Origin: Burkholderiales bacterium
GTDB taxonomy: Bacteria; Pseudomonadota; Gammaproteobacteria; Burkholderiales; Burkholderiaceae_C
Assembly: GCA_006227785.1 (NCBI GenBank)
Contig: SBFU01000125.1
Location: 1 to 5,209 of the forward strand
Length of the DNA stretch: 5,209 nucleotides
Direction of reading: 5' to 3'
In this document: piece after piece, positions 1 through 5,209 of the stretch
Layout: each line of letters starts with the position of its first letter
Numbering within the stretch: the first letter of the stretch is position 1
Program-made: the position numbers and the translations under genes
Notes under the pieces: generated by a model
Database searches by the model: none
Told to the model about the DNA's origin: nothing
The model's input: only the letters and a program-made list of their open reading frames with translations

Positions 1-67
1 AGAAGTAGAGCCCTGCCCCGGCGATTCCGACGACAATCGTGAAGAGCGCAGCCCAGAGCTGATCCAT
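1..67 (-). CDS. Sugar ABC transporter permease, N-terminal fragment (AglF-like)
   Basis: Only the first 22 codons are in the window; the gene runs off the left edge. The peptide reads MDQLWAALFTIVVGIAGAG followed by LYF: a short polar start, then one hydrophobic stretch that looks like the first transmembrane helix of a MalF/UgpA-type permease. The ATG (complement of 65-67) is preceded by a very purine-rich ribosome site, GAGGGGAGGGG, at 70-80. It lies 70 bases downstream of the binding-protein stop codon on the same strand, separated by a hairpin, which is where a permease gene of such an operon is expected. The family name rests mostly on context: binding protein plus ATPase upstream, membrane helix here. 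The start resembles what I remember of AglF proteins, but 22 residues cannot prove it. Confidence 0.75.
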   Translation of the reverse strand, partial: MDQLWAALFTIVVGIAGAGLYF

Positions 68-81
68 GTCCCCTCCCCTCT

Positions 82-118
82 GACTGACCCGGAGGCGGCG
101 GACCGCCTCCGGACAGTC
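82..118 (-). other. Intercistronic stem-loop between binding protein and permease
   Basis: A perfect 10-base inverted repeat pairs 89-98 (CCGGAGGCGG) with 103-112 around a 4-base loop. It is extended by five further pairs (GACTG at 82-86 with CAGTC at 114-118) after a small internal bulge. It begins 19 bases after the binding-protein stop and ends just before the permease ribosome site. No T-tract follows on the minus strand, so it is not a classical intrinsic terminator. By analogy with malE-malF type hairpins, it probably shields the upstream message from 3' exonucleases or partly attenuates transcription. Confidence 0.8.
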
Positions 119-137
119 CACTCGGACCGATGCGACC

Positions 138-1439
138 TTACTTGATCGCGTCCCACTCGGCCTGGATCGCCGCCGCGACCGCGCCGGCATCCTTGCCGCC
201 GGCATAGTCGACCATGCCGCTCCAGAAGGCACCAGCGCCGATCTTGCCGGGCATGAGGTCCGACCCGTCGAAGCGGAAGGTGGTGGCATTCAGCAGGATC
301 TCGCCCTGCTTGCGCTGGGCCTTGGTCTTGTACTTGCCCAGGTCGGCGCCCTTGTGCGGCGTCAGGAAACCGCCTTCGGCCATCCAGATCTCATGGGCCT
401 GCGGGTGCTGCAGGTATTCCATGAAGGCCTTGGCCGCCTTGCTGTCCTTGGTGATGGTCATGATCGTGCCGCCACCCAGCACCGGGTTGCCCAGCTTCTT
501 GCCGGCGTAGGAGGGGAAGTAGAAGAAGTCGGCATCGTCGGCCTTGCCTTCGGGGAAGAAGGCCGGAATGAATGAGGCCTGGCGGTGCATGTAGCACTTG
601 GGGGGAGCGCCGAACAGGCCCTTGGGGCTGTCCTTGAAACTGACCGTGGCCACGGCCTTGGCTCCACCGTCCACATAGGCGTCGTTGCGCGCGAACCAGC
701 CGTAGGCTTCGATCGCTTCCACCACGCGCTTGTCGTTGAACTTCATCTTGTTGCTGACCCAGTCGTCATAGACCTGCGGGCTCTGGGTGCGCAGCATCAT
801 GTCCTCGACCCAGTCGGTGGCGGGCCAGCCGGTGGCGGCGTCCGAACCCAGGCCGATGCACCAGGGCTTGCCACCCTCGGCGGCGATCTTTTTGGTGAGG
901 TCCTGCAGCTCCTCCATGGTCTTGGGCACCTTGTAGCCCTTTTCCTTGAAGTTCTCGGGGATGTACCAGACCAGACTCTTGACGTTGACGTTGAAGAACA
1001 GGCCGTAGAAATTGTCCTTCCCGTCCTTGTCCTTGTAGGTGCCCAGATCGGCCCATGAGCTGCCGGCGGCGTAGTTGGTCTTGACCCAGTCGCGCGCCTT
1101 GTTGCCCAGCGGAACGAGGCCCCCGATGGCGGCCATGTTGGCGGCCAGGCCGGGCTGCGGGAACACCGAGATGTTGGACGGTGAACCGGCCTTGATGTCG
1201 ATCACGATCTGCTGTTCCGAGCTCTGCGAGCACGAATGCTTCACGGTTGCGCCGGTGGCCTTCTCGAAGTTCGCGATGACCTTCCTGAAAAAGCCTTCCT
1301 CGGCGCCGGTCCAGGGGCAGGTGATGGTGAGCGTTTCGCCTTTGAGGTCCGGCCCTTTGTAGTCGGCCGCATGGGCCGTGGTGCCCAGGGTGCCGAAAGC
1401 CAGCGCAGCCGCGGTGGCGATCATGGTGGTCTTGAACAT
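138..1439 (-). CDS. aglE: Alpha-glucoside ABC transporter substrate-binding protein (AglE-like)
   Basis: This 433-residue protein is a periplasmic solute-binding protein of the large bacterial extracellular solute-binding family (MalE/UgpB-like). It delivers sugar to an inner-membrane permease. Residues 1-24 form a Sec signal peptide: MFKTT, a hydrophobic Ala-rich core, then a probable cleavage after TAHA. The mature chain opens with DLKGETLTITCPWTGAE and ends with a segment (FRFDGSDLMPGKIGAGAFW, then SGMVDY and a terminal WDAIK) that I recognise from AglE proteins of alpha-glucoside transporters. Many aromatic residues (W129, W158, W193, W205, W210, W248) fit a sugar-stacking pocket. Four cysteines (41, 70, 194, 282) could form two disulfides. 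The ATG has a good ribosome site (AGGAG, 9 bases upstream). It is the second gene of the operon, after the ATPase. Substrate could be maltose, sucrose, trehalose or a related glucoside; sequence alone does not decide. Confidence 0.88.
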   Translation of the reverse strand: MFKTTMIATAAALAFGTLGTTAHAADYKGPDLKGETLTITCPWTGAEEGFFRKVIANFEKATGATVKHSCSQSSEQQIVIDIKAGSPSNISVFPQPGLAANMAAIGGLVPLGNKARDWVKTNYAAGSSWADLGTYKDKDGKDNFYGLFFNVNVKSLVWYIPENFKEKGYKVPKTMEELQDLTKKIAAEGGKPWCIGLGSDAATGWPATDWVEDMMLRTQSPQVYDDWVSNKMKFNDKRVVEAIEAYGWFARNDAYVDGGAKAVATVSFKDSPKGLFGAPPKCYMHRQASFIPAFFPEGKADDADFFYFPSYAGKKLGNPVLGGGTIMTITKDSKAAKAFMEYLQHPQAHEIWMAEGGFLTPHKGADLGKYKTKAQRKQGEILLNATTFRFDGSDLMPGKIGAGAFWSGMVDYAGGKDAGAVAAAIQAEWDAIK

Positions 1440-1460
1440 CGTGCTTGTCTCCTGAAGGAT

Positions 1461-1483
1461 GCTTTGCGGCCCATCCGCAAAGC
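1461..1483 (-). other. Intercistronic stem-loop between ATPase and binding protein
   Basis: Perfect 9-base inverted repeat: GCTTTGCGG (1461-1469) and CCGCAAAGC (1475-1483) around a 5-base loop. It sits in the 64-base gap between the ATPase stop and the binding-protein start, just ahead of the ribosome site. No T-run follows, so it is unlikely to be a terminator. It would form the 5' boundary of a processed binding-protein transcript, or a partial transcription barrier. Confidence 0.75.
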
Positions 1484-1503
1484 GGGTGAAAAGGCAGGTC
1501 GGG

Positions 1504-2505
<1,002 letters not shown>

Positions 2506-2514
2506 GACTGAAAA

Positions 2515-2520
2515 CCTCTC
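2515..2520 (-). promoter_or_regulatory. Ribosome binding site deciding the ATPase start
   Basis: GAGAGG on the minus strand lies 9 bases before the ATG at 2505. The alternative upstream GTG start at 2559 has only AAGGG two bases away, which is too close to serve well. This supports the shorter, 333-residue product. Confidence 0.65.
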
Positions 2521-2552
2521 ATGTCGACCGCCTTGGACAGACGGCCCGGAAT

Positions 2553-2571
2553 CGGTCACTACCCTTGACCG
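2553..2571 (-). repeat. Inverted repeat at the 5' end of the ATPase operon transcript
   Basis: CGGTCA (2553-2558) and TGACCG (2566-2571) form a perfect 6-base inverted repeat with a 7-base spacer. From the predicted -10 box, transcription would begin near 2572, so the repeat would form the very first bases of the mRNA. It could be a 5'-protecting hairpin or a site for a second regulator; the sequence does not distinguish these. Confidence 0.4.
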
Positions 2572-2578
2572 TCAGCCG

Positions 2579-2587
2579 ATTACATCA
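2579..2587 (-). promoter_or_regulatory. Extended -10 promoter of the ATPase/binding-protein/permease operon
   Basis: The minus strand reads TGATGTAAT at 2587-2579: a TGn extension followed by TGTAAT, five of six matches to TATAAT. No convincing -35 hexamer is found 16-18 bases upstream, as is common for extended -10 promoters. The operator at 2591-2606 sits 6 bases upstream of the hexamer, in the spacer and near the -35 position, so a bound repressor would exclude RNA polymerase. The predicted start near 2572 leaves a leader of about 67 bases. Confidence 0.6.
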
Positions 2588-2590
2588 TCA

Positions 2591-2606
2591 ATGCAATCGA
2601 TTGCAT
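2591..2606. promoter_or_regulatory. LacI-family operator of the ABC transporter operon
   Basis: ATGCAATCGATTGCAT is a perfect 16-base palindrome centred on CG. Its core AATCGATT fits the AAnCGnTT pattern typical of LacI-family operators, where the hinge helices insert at the central CG step. It lies between the repressor gene and the ATPase gene and abuts the predicted promoter. A near-identical copy precedes the porin gene. Binding by the adjacent repressor is inferred. Confidence 0.85.
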
Positions 2607-2657
2607 CATGGGGTTTGCCCTAGGTCGGGGGAACAGGCGGGTGACCAGATGGGGACG

Positions 2658-2672
2658 GAGCCTCGGAGGCTC
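2658..2672 (-). other. Small stem-loop overlapping the repressor stop codon
   Basis: GAGCCT (2658-2663) pairs with AGGCTC (2667-2672) around a 3-base loop, and the upstream arm on the minus strand includes part of the TGA stop. There is no T-tract after it, so repressor transcripts may read through into the operon behind it. It may act as a weak or factor-dependent 3' end. Confidence 0.35.
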
Positions 2673-3747
2673 AGGCGCTGCTTTCGCGCCGGATCAGTTC
2701 GGTGGGCAGCAGGATGGCGCGGCTGGGCCGACCGGCCATGCGTTCCATCAGCAACTCCACCAGTGCGGCACCGGCGCTGTGCGTCGGCTGGCGCACCGAA
2801 CTCAAGGAGGGGTGCAGGTGCGCGGAAATGGCGATGTCGTCATAGCCGACCACCCTGACCTGCCCCGGCACGGAGATGCCCCGTTCGCCCAGTGCGCCCA
2901 TGATGGAGATGGCGGTCACGTCACTGGTGGCGAACACGGCATCGAAGCTGGCGCCCTTGTCGAGCCAGCCGTCGATCACCTCGCGGATGCGGGTGTCACC
3001 GAACAGAAAAGCCTGGTGCAGGCTCGGGTCCAGCTCCAGTCCAGCCTGGGACAGGGCCCGGGCATAACCTTGATGACGCAAGCGCACCTCCGGGTGCTGG
3101 GTGTCGCCAAAGAAGGCGATACGCCGGCAGCCCTGCTGGATCAGGTGCTGCGTGGCCTCATAGCCACCCTGCAGGTTGTCGCCGCCGACCACCGGATAGA
3201 TGGCGTCGGGCAGACACGCGCCCCAGACCGCCAGTGGCAGGCCGGTGGCAGCCAGGTGGTTGAGCCGGTCATGCCAGGTCAGCTGACCGATCACGATCAG
3301 GCCCCCGACCTGGCCGCTGTCCACGAGGGTCGAAAGGTGTTCAGGGTCCTCGGTCTTGATGCGCGAGAGCAGCAGATTCATGCCCTGCACATCCAGGGCA
3401 TCGGCCACCGCACCCAGGATGCTCAGCAGGAACGGGTCGGACATGGCCTTCATCGGGTCTCCGAGCACCATCAGTCCGACGGTGTTCACATCGCGCCGGC
3501 GCAGGTTGGCCGCTCCGACGTTGACCTTGTAGTTCAGCTGCCGGGCCAGGTCGCGGATGCGCTGGCTGGTGGCTTCCGGAATCAGCGGGCTGCCGCTGAG
3601 TGCGCGCGAGACGGTCGAGGGAGAGACGCCGGCCAGACGGGCGATATCGGCCATCTGCAGCCGCTGGCGACCCTTGGGTGAAGCCGACTCGGCGGCGGTG
3701 CGGGTGGGGGCTTCGGTCGGGGGCGGCGCGGCGGGTTTTCTCGGCAT
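2671..3747 (-). CDS. LacI-family transcriptional repressor, probable regulator of this sugar locus (AglR-like)
   Basis: A 358-residue cytoplasmic DNA-binding protein with the full LacI/GalR layout. The helix-turn-helix is MADIARLAGVSPSTVSRALS (about residues 32-51), followed by a hinge region (about 72-86, YKVNVGAANLRRR). A periplasmic-binding-protein-like effector and dimerisation domain starts at NTVGLMV (about 88) and includes VVGGDNLQGGYEAT, GCRRIAFFGD and VVGYDDIAIS, ending with the usual SVRQP and LLPTELIRRES segments. It is about 20-25 residues longer than typical because of a Pro/Ala-rich N-terminal extension before the helix-turn-helix. The ATG at 3745-3747 lacks a strong ribosome site. 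No intrinsic terminator separates it from the ATPase operon. The effector is most likely the imported sugar or a derivative. Its target sites are inferred to be the two palindromes at 2591 and 4959. Confidence 0.93.
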   Translation of the reverse strand: MPRKPAAPPPTEAPTRTAAESASPKGRQRLQMADIARLAGVSPSTVSRALSGSPLIPEATSQRIRDLARQLNYKVNVGAANLRRRDVNTVGLMVLGDPMKAMSDPFLLSILGAVADALDVQGMNLLLSRIKTEDPEHLSTLVDSGQVGGLIVIGQLTWHDRLNHLAATGLPLAVWGACLPDAIYPVVGGDNLQGGYEATQHLIQQGCRRIAFFGDTQHPEVRLRHQGYARALSQAGLELDPSLHQAFLFGDTRIREVIDGWLDKGASFDAVFATSDVTAISIMGALGERGISVPGQVRVVGYDDIAISAHLHPSLSSVRQPTHSAGAALVELLMERMAGRPSRAILLPTELIRRESSA

Positions 3748-3815
3748 CGTTGGATTATTTCACCACCCTGCTCGACAGGTCCGGTGCTCAAGAACCGGCC
3801 TTGTGGCGCTTGGAC

Positions 3816-3848
3816 AAAAAAAGACCCGGGACCGTGCGGCCCCGGGTC
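3816..3848 (-). terminator. Rho-independent terminator of the porin gene
   Basis: On the minus strand an 8-base GC-rich stem (GACCCGGG / CCCGGGTC, 3841-3848 with 3823-3830) with a 10-base loop is followed at once by seven T residues (3822-3816). This is a textbook intrinsic terminator, 81 bases beyond the porin stop. It separates porin transcription from the repressor gene, so the repressor must have its own promoter in the roughly 70 bases that follow. I could not pick that promoter out with confidence. Confidence 0.92.
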
Positions 3849-3929
3849 AACCGATTGCCTGGCTCCACCGTGGCGGGTGCAGCCATGGCCGGGCCCACGG
3901 ACCCGGTTCATTGGACGGCGGGCTGGCCG

Positions 3930-4844
3930 TCAGAATGCGTAGTTGATGCGGACGCGCGCGGCCAGCTGCGCGTCGGTGTTCGAGCCGCCCTTGGAGTAGC
4001 TCAGCGCGGGGGTGATGAACGCACCCTTGACGCCGAACAGGGGCAGCGAATAGGCCGCATAGACGGTGGTGACCTTGTCGGCCGCGGTCGCGCCCTTGCC
4101 ATAGATCATGCCGATACCGGCAGGGCCGAAGACGGCATTCACGCCCACGGTCTTGTCGTCTTCCTTCTTGGCCAGGTTGACGTTGATCTTGCTGTCACTG
4201 TTCAGGGCATAACCCACCGAGACGCCGACACCCGTTTCGGTGTCACCGCCGCCGACCACCTTGACCGACTCGAAGCCGGCACGCAGCGACAGCGGTCCGG
4301 CGGTGTAGGTCAGGGCCGGGCGGGCACCGCGCACCTGGCCTGCGTCCTTGCTGTAGACCACGCCCAGTTCGATGCGCACCGCCGAACCCGCGTTGATGCC
4401 CAGCGCACCGTGCACCGAGTCGCTGCCGAAGCGCCCGCGCAGGGCATTGGCCTTGTACGCGCCGTAGCCGGCCTCTTCAACCACCACGTCCTTGCCCAGG
4501 GGGAACAGGTCCATGGCTTCAAAACGGCCCAGCTTGACGTCCATGGACTTGTTGCCGAACTGCACCCACATGTCGTCGACGCCGGTGTCGCCGTCTTTCT
4601 TGAGCAGCAGGCTGGCGCGACCGGCCACGAAGGCATCGCCATTGGTGGCCTTGGCGCCGGCGTTGACTTCGACACGTCCGCCCAGGCTCAGATCGCTGTC
4701 GCGGGCATTGCTGGCCGGGGCATCGACCTTGTTGGTGTAGGTGGTGTCCAGTTCGAGGTTGGCGTCGAAGGTGACGTCGGCGTGGGCGGCAACGGCCGTG
4801 GCACACAGGGCCGCGGCAGCGACCAGCTTCAGGGAATGTGGCAT
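3930..4844 (-). CDS. Outer-membrane porin, probably a sugar channel (RafY-like)
   Basis: This 304-residue protein starts with a Sec signal peptide (residues 1-22, cleavage after VAAHA). The mature chain of about 282 residues shows alternating polar and hydrophobic beta-strand character with many Gly and aromatic residues and few Cys, and ends in RVRINYAF. A terminal Phe is the usual signal for insertion by the BAM complex. The segment MDVKLGRFEAMDLFPLGKD resembles the region leading into the constriction loop of porins and recalls raffinose porin RafY-type proteins, though I hold that family name only moderately. At this length about 14-16 strands are plausible, shorter than many trimeric porins. 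The ATG (4842-4844) has GGAG 8 bases upstream. It is a single-gene unit ending at a strong terminator, and it shares an operator type with the ABC operon, which suggests passage of the same sugar through the outer membrane. Confidence 0.82.
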   Translation of the reverse strand: MPHSLKLVAAAALCATAVAAHADVTFDANLELDTTYTNKVDAPASNARDSDLSLGGRVEVNAGAKATNGDAFVAGRASLLLKKDGDTGVDDMWVQFGNKSMDVKLGRFEAMDLFPLGKDVVVEEAGYGAYKANALRGRFGSDSVHGALGINAGSAVRIELGVVYSKDAGQVRGARPALTYTAGPLSLRAGFESVKVVGGGDTETGVGVSVGYALNSDSKINVNLAKKEDDKTVGVNAVFGPAGIGMIYGKGATAADKVTTVYAAYSLPLFGVKGAFITPALSYSKGGSNTDAQLAARVRINYAF

Positions 4845-4901
4845 GTGGGGGTCTCCGGTACGGATGGGTTGTCGTTTCAGGTCACTCTTGCCTGCCTTGG
4901 C

Positions 4902-4924
4902 CGGGTTTCGTCTGACAAAACCCG
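4902..4924 (-). other. Stem-loop in the porin mRNA leader
   Basis: CGGGTTT (4902-4908) and AAACCCG (4918-4924) form a perfect 7-base inverted repeat with a 9-base loop. If transcription begins near 4940, this is about 17-39 bases into the leader. Outer-membrane protein messages often carry 5' hairpins that slow decay; that role here is inference. Confidence 0.45.
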
Positions 4925-4946
4925 ATCACGGCGACGGAGTGACGGA

Positions 4947-4955
4947 ATTCGATCA
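4947..4955 (-). promoter_or_regulatory. Candidate extended -10 promoter of the porin gene
   Basis: The minus strand reads TGATCGAAT at 4955-4947: TGn followed by TCGAAT, four of six matches to TATAAT. On its own this is weak. It is chosen because its spacing to the operator (6 bases) and the TGA directly before the hexamer are the same as at the ATPase promoter. An overlapping alternative, TGTGAT at 4952-4957, is also possible. The implied start near 4940 gives a leader of about 96 bases. Confidence 0.45.
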
Positions 4956-4958
4956 CAA

Positions 4959-4974
4959 ATGCAAACGTATGCAT
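4959..4974. promoter_or_regulatory. LacI-family operator of the porin gene
   Basis: ATGCAAACGTATGCAT is a 16-base palindrome with one mismatched pair, extended by A and T on either side, centred on CG. It matches the operator at 2591-2606 at 13 of 16 positions, with all differences in the central six bases, and the outer ATGCA/TGCAT arms are identical. It lies about 115 bases upstream of the porin ATG. Control by the repressor at 2671-3747 is inferred from this similarity. Confidence 0.8.
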
Positions 4975-5021
4975 TGTGGTAAAAACCCTGGAAACCGCGA
5001 TGTAACTGCTTTTAAAGAGTA

Positions 5022-5050
5022 TTTAAGTACTATTTAATTTGATACTTAAA
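5022..5050. repeat. Inverted repeat in an AT-rich island upstream of the porin promoter
   Basis: TTTAAGTA (5022-5029) and TACTTAAA (5043-5050) are perfect inverted copies 13 bases apart, inside a markedly AT-rich stretch (about 5002-5065) in otherwise GC-rich DNA. The island lies 30-100 bases upstream of the porin operator. It could be an UP-like element, a bent or easily melted region, or a binding site for a nucleoid protein or activator. No gene is seen in it. Confidence 0.5.
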
Positions 5051-5098
5051 GAAGACTGAAAAATGGATTGCATGAAAGCGGGTGATTTTTCCCGATCC

Positions 5099-5128
5099 AT
5101 GCCGTGCACGCCCAAGCCTGCACGGCAT
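5099..5128 (-). other. Stem-loop downstream of the upstream gene, possible 3' end
   Basis: ATGCCGTGCA (5099-5108) and TGCACGGCAT (5119-5128) form a perfect 10-base stem with a 10-base loop. It starts 22 bases after the stop codon of the gene entering from the right, where a transcript end is expected. Neither strand has a T-tract next to the stem, so it is at best an atypical terminator or an RNA-stabilising 3' hairpin. Confidence 0.55.
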
Positions 5129-5150
5129 CCCCATCGGGTCCAGGGAGAAT

Positions 5151-5209
5151 TCAGCGGCAGCCGTCTGCGGTGAGATGCAGGACCCGGTCGGCGCGGTGGG
5201 CCGCCGCCT
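5151..5209 (-). CDS. C-terminal end of a probable ABC transporter ATPase
   Basis: Nineteen codons before the TGA at 5151-5153 read AAHRADRVLHLTADGCR at their end. This resembles the final strand of LolD/MacB-type ABC ATPases, where a segment like ARADRVLxLxDGR follows the switch histidine. The gene enters from the right edge. Its codon use is GC-rich like its neighbours, and the hairpin 22 bases downstream fits a gene end. With so few residues the family call is tentative. Nothing suggests that it belongs to the sugar locus. Confidence 0.5.
   Translation of the reverse strand, partial: AAAHRADRVLHLTADGCR

Noticed and set aside
2506..2559. GTG start extending the ATPase by 18 residues
   Set aside because: The added residues are not typical of the family, the start has no properly spaced ribosome site, and the ATG at 2505 has GAGAGG 9 bases upstream.
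2608..3681. Long plus-strand open frame opposite the LacI-family gene
   Set aside because: It mirrors the repressor codons, has no recognisable motif or ribosome site, and the minus-strand protein has clear LacI-family domains.
3781..3798. Short inverted repeat CCGGT-N8-ACCGG upstream of the repressor
   Set aside because: Five pairs are common by chance in GC-rich DNA. It lacks the LacI-type CG-centred core, and nothing else marks it as functional.
4939..4957. CRP-like site (TGTGA and TCAC on the minus strand) at the porin promoter
   Set aside because: The half-sites are 10 bases apart instead of the 6 in the CRP consensus, and the TGTGA part overlaps the proposed extended -10 element.
3600..4982. 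Long plus-strand open frame of about 460 codons opposite the porin gene
   Set aside because: It is antisense to a well-supported porin with signal peptide and terminal Phe, crosses the terminator and promoter regions, and has a low-complexity composition rich in Gly, Ala, Val, His and Asp without domain features. High GC content readily produces such shadows.
5063..5100. Nested inverted repeats ATGGAT/ATCCAT and CGGG/CCCG as a terminator
   Set aside because: The stem has a 10-base bulge on one side and only four inner pairs, and the T-run lies in the loop rather than after the stem.

Overview
This GC-rich window looks like a chromosomal fragment of a betaproteobacterium, probably of the order Burkholderiales. 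That placement is inferred from base composition, protein style and the porin type, not from a marker gene. All recognisable genes lie on the minus strand, so transcription runs from high to low coordinates. The window holds most of a carbohydrate uptake locus of the alpha-glucoside (Agl-like) type.

In transcription order: the last codons of an unrelated gene, probably an ABC transporter ATPase (5151-5209), then a 305-base intergenic region with an AT-rich island, two inverted repeats, a LacI-type operator and a candidate promoter. Next come an outer-membrane porin (3930-4844) with a strong intrinsic terminator (3816-3848), a LacI-family repressor (2671-3747), a 165-base regulatory gap with a perfect LacI-type operator and an extended -10 promoter, a MalK/UgpC-type transport ATPase (1504-2505), an AglE-like periplasmic sugar-binding protein (138-1439), and the first 22 codons of an inner-membrane permease (1-67). 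The permease gene and any further permease or glycosidase genes continue beyond the left edge.

The genes form one route. Sugar would cross the outer membrane through the porin, be captured in the periplasm by the binding protein, and be pumped inward by the permease complex powered by the ATPase. The main regulatory observation is that the ATPase operon and the porin gene each carry almost the same 16-base palindrome, ATGCAAtCGaTTGCAT type. In both it lies exactly 6 bases upstream of a candidate -10 hexamer that is preceded by TGA. This suggests the repressor encoded between them controls both units.

The binding-protein gene is flanked on both sides by strong hairpins without T-tracts. This layout is commonly used to raise the level of a binding protein above its membrane partners. 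I see no mobile element, CRISPR array, RNA gene or evidently novel system. The locus is a fairly ordinary sugar-uptake regulon with unusually legible control signals.
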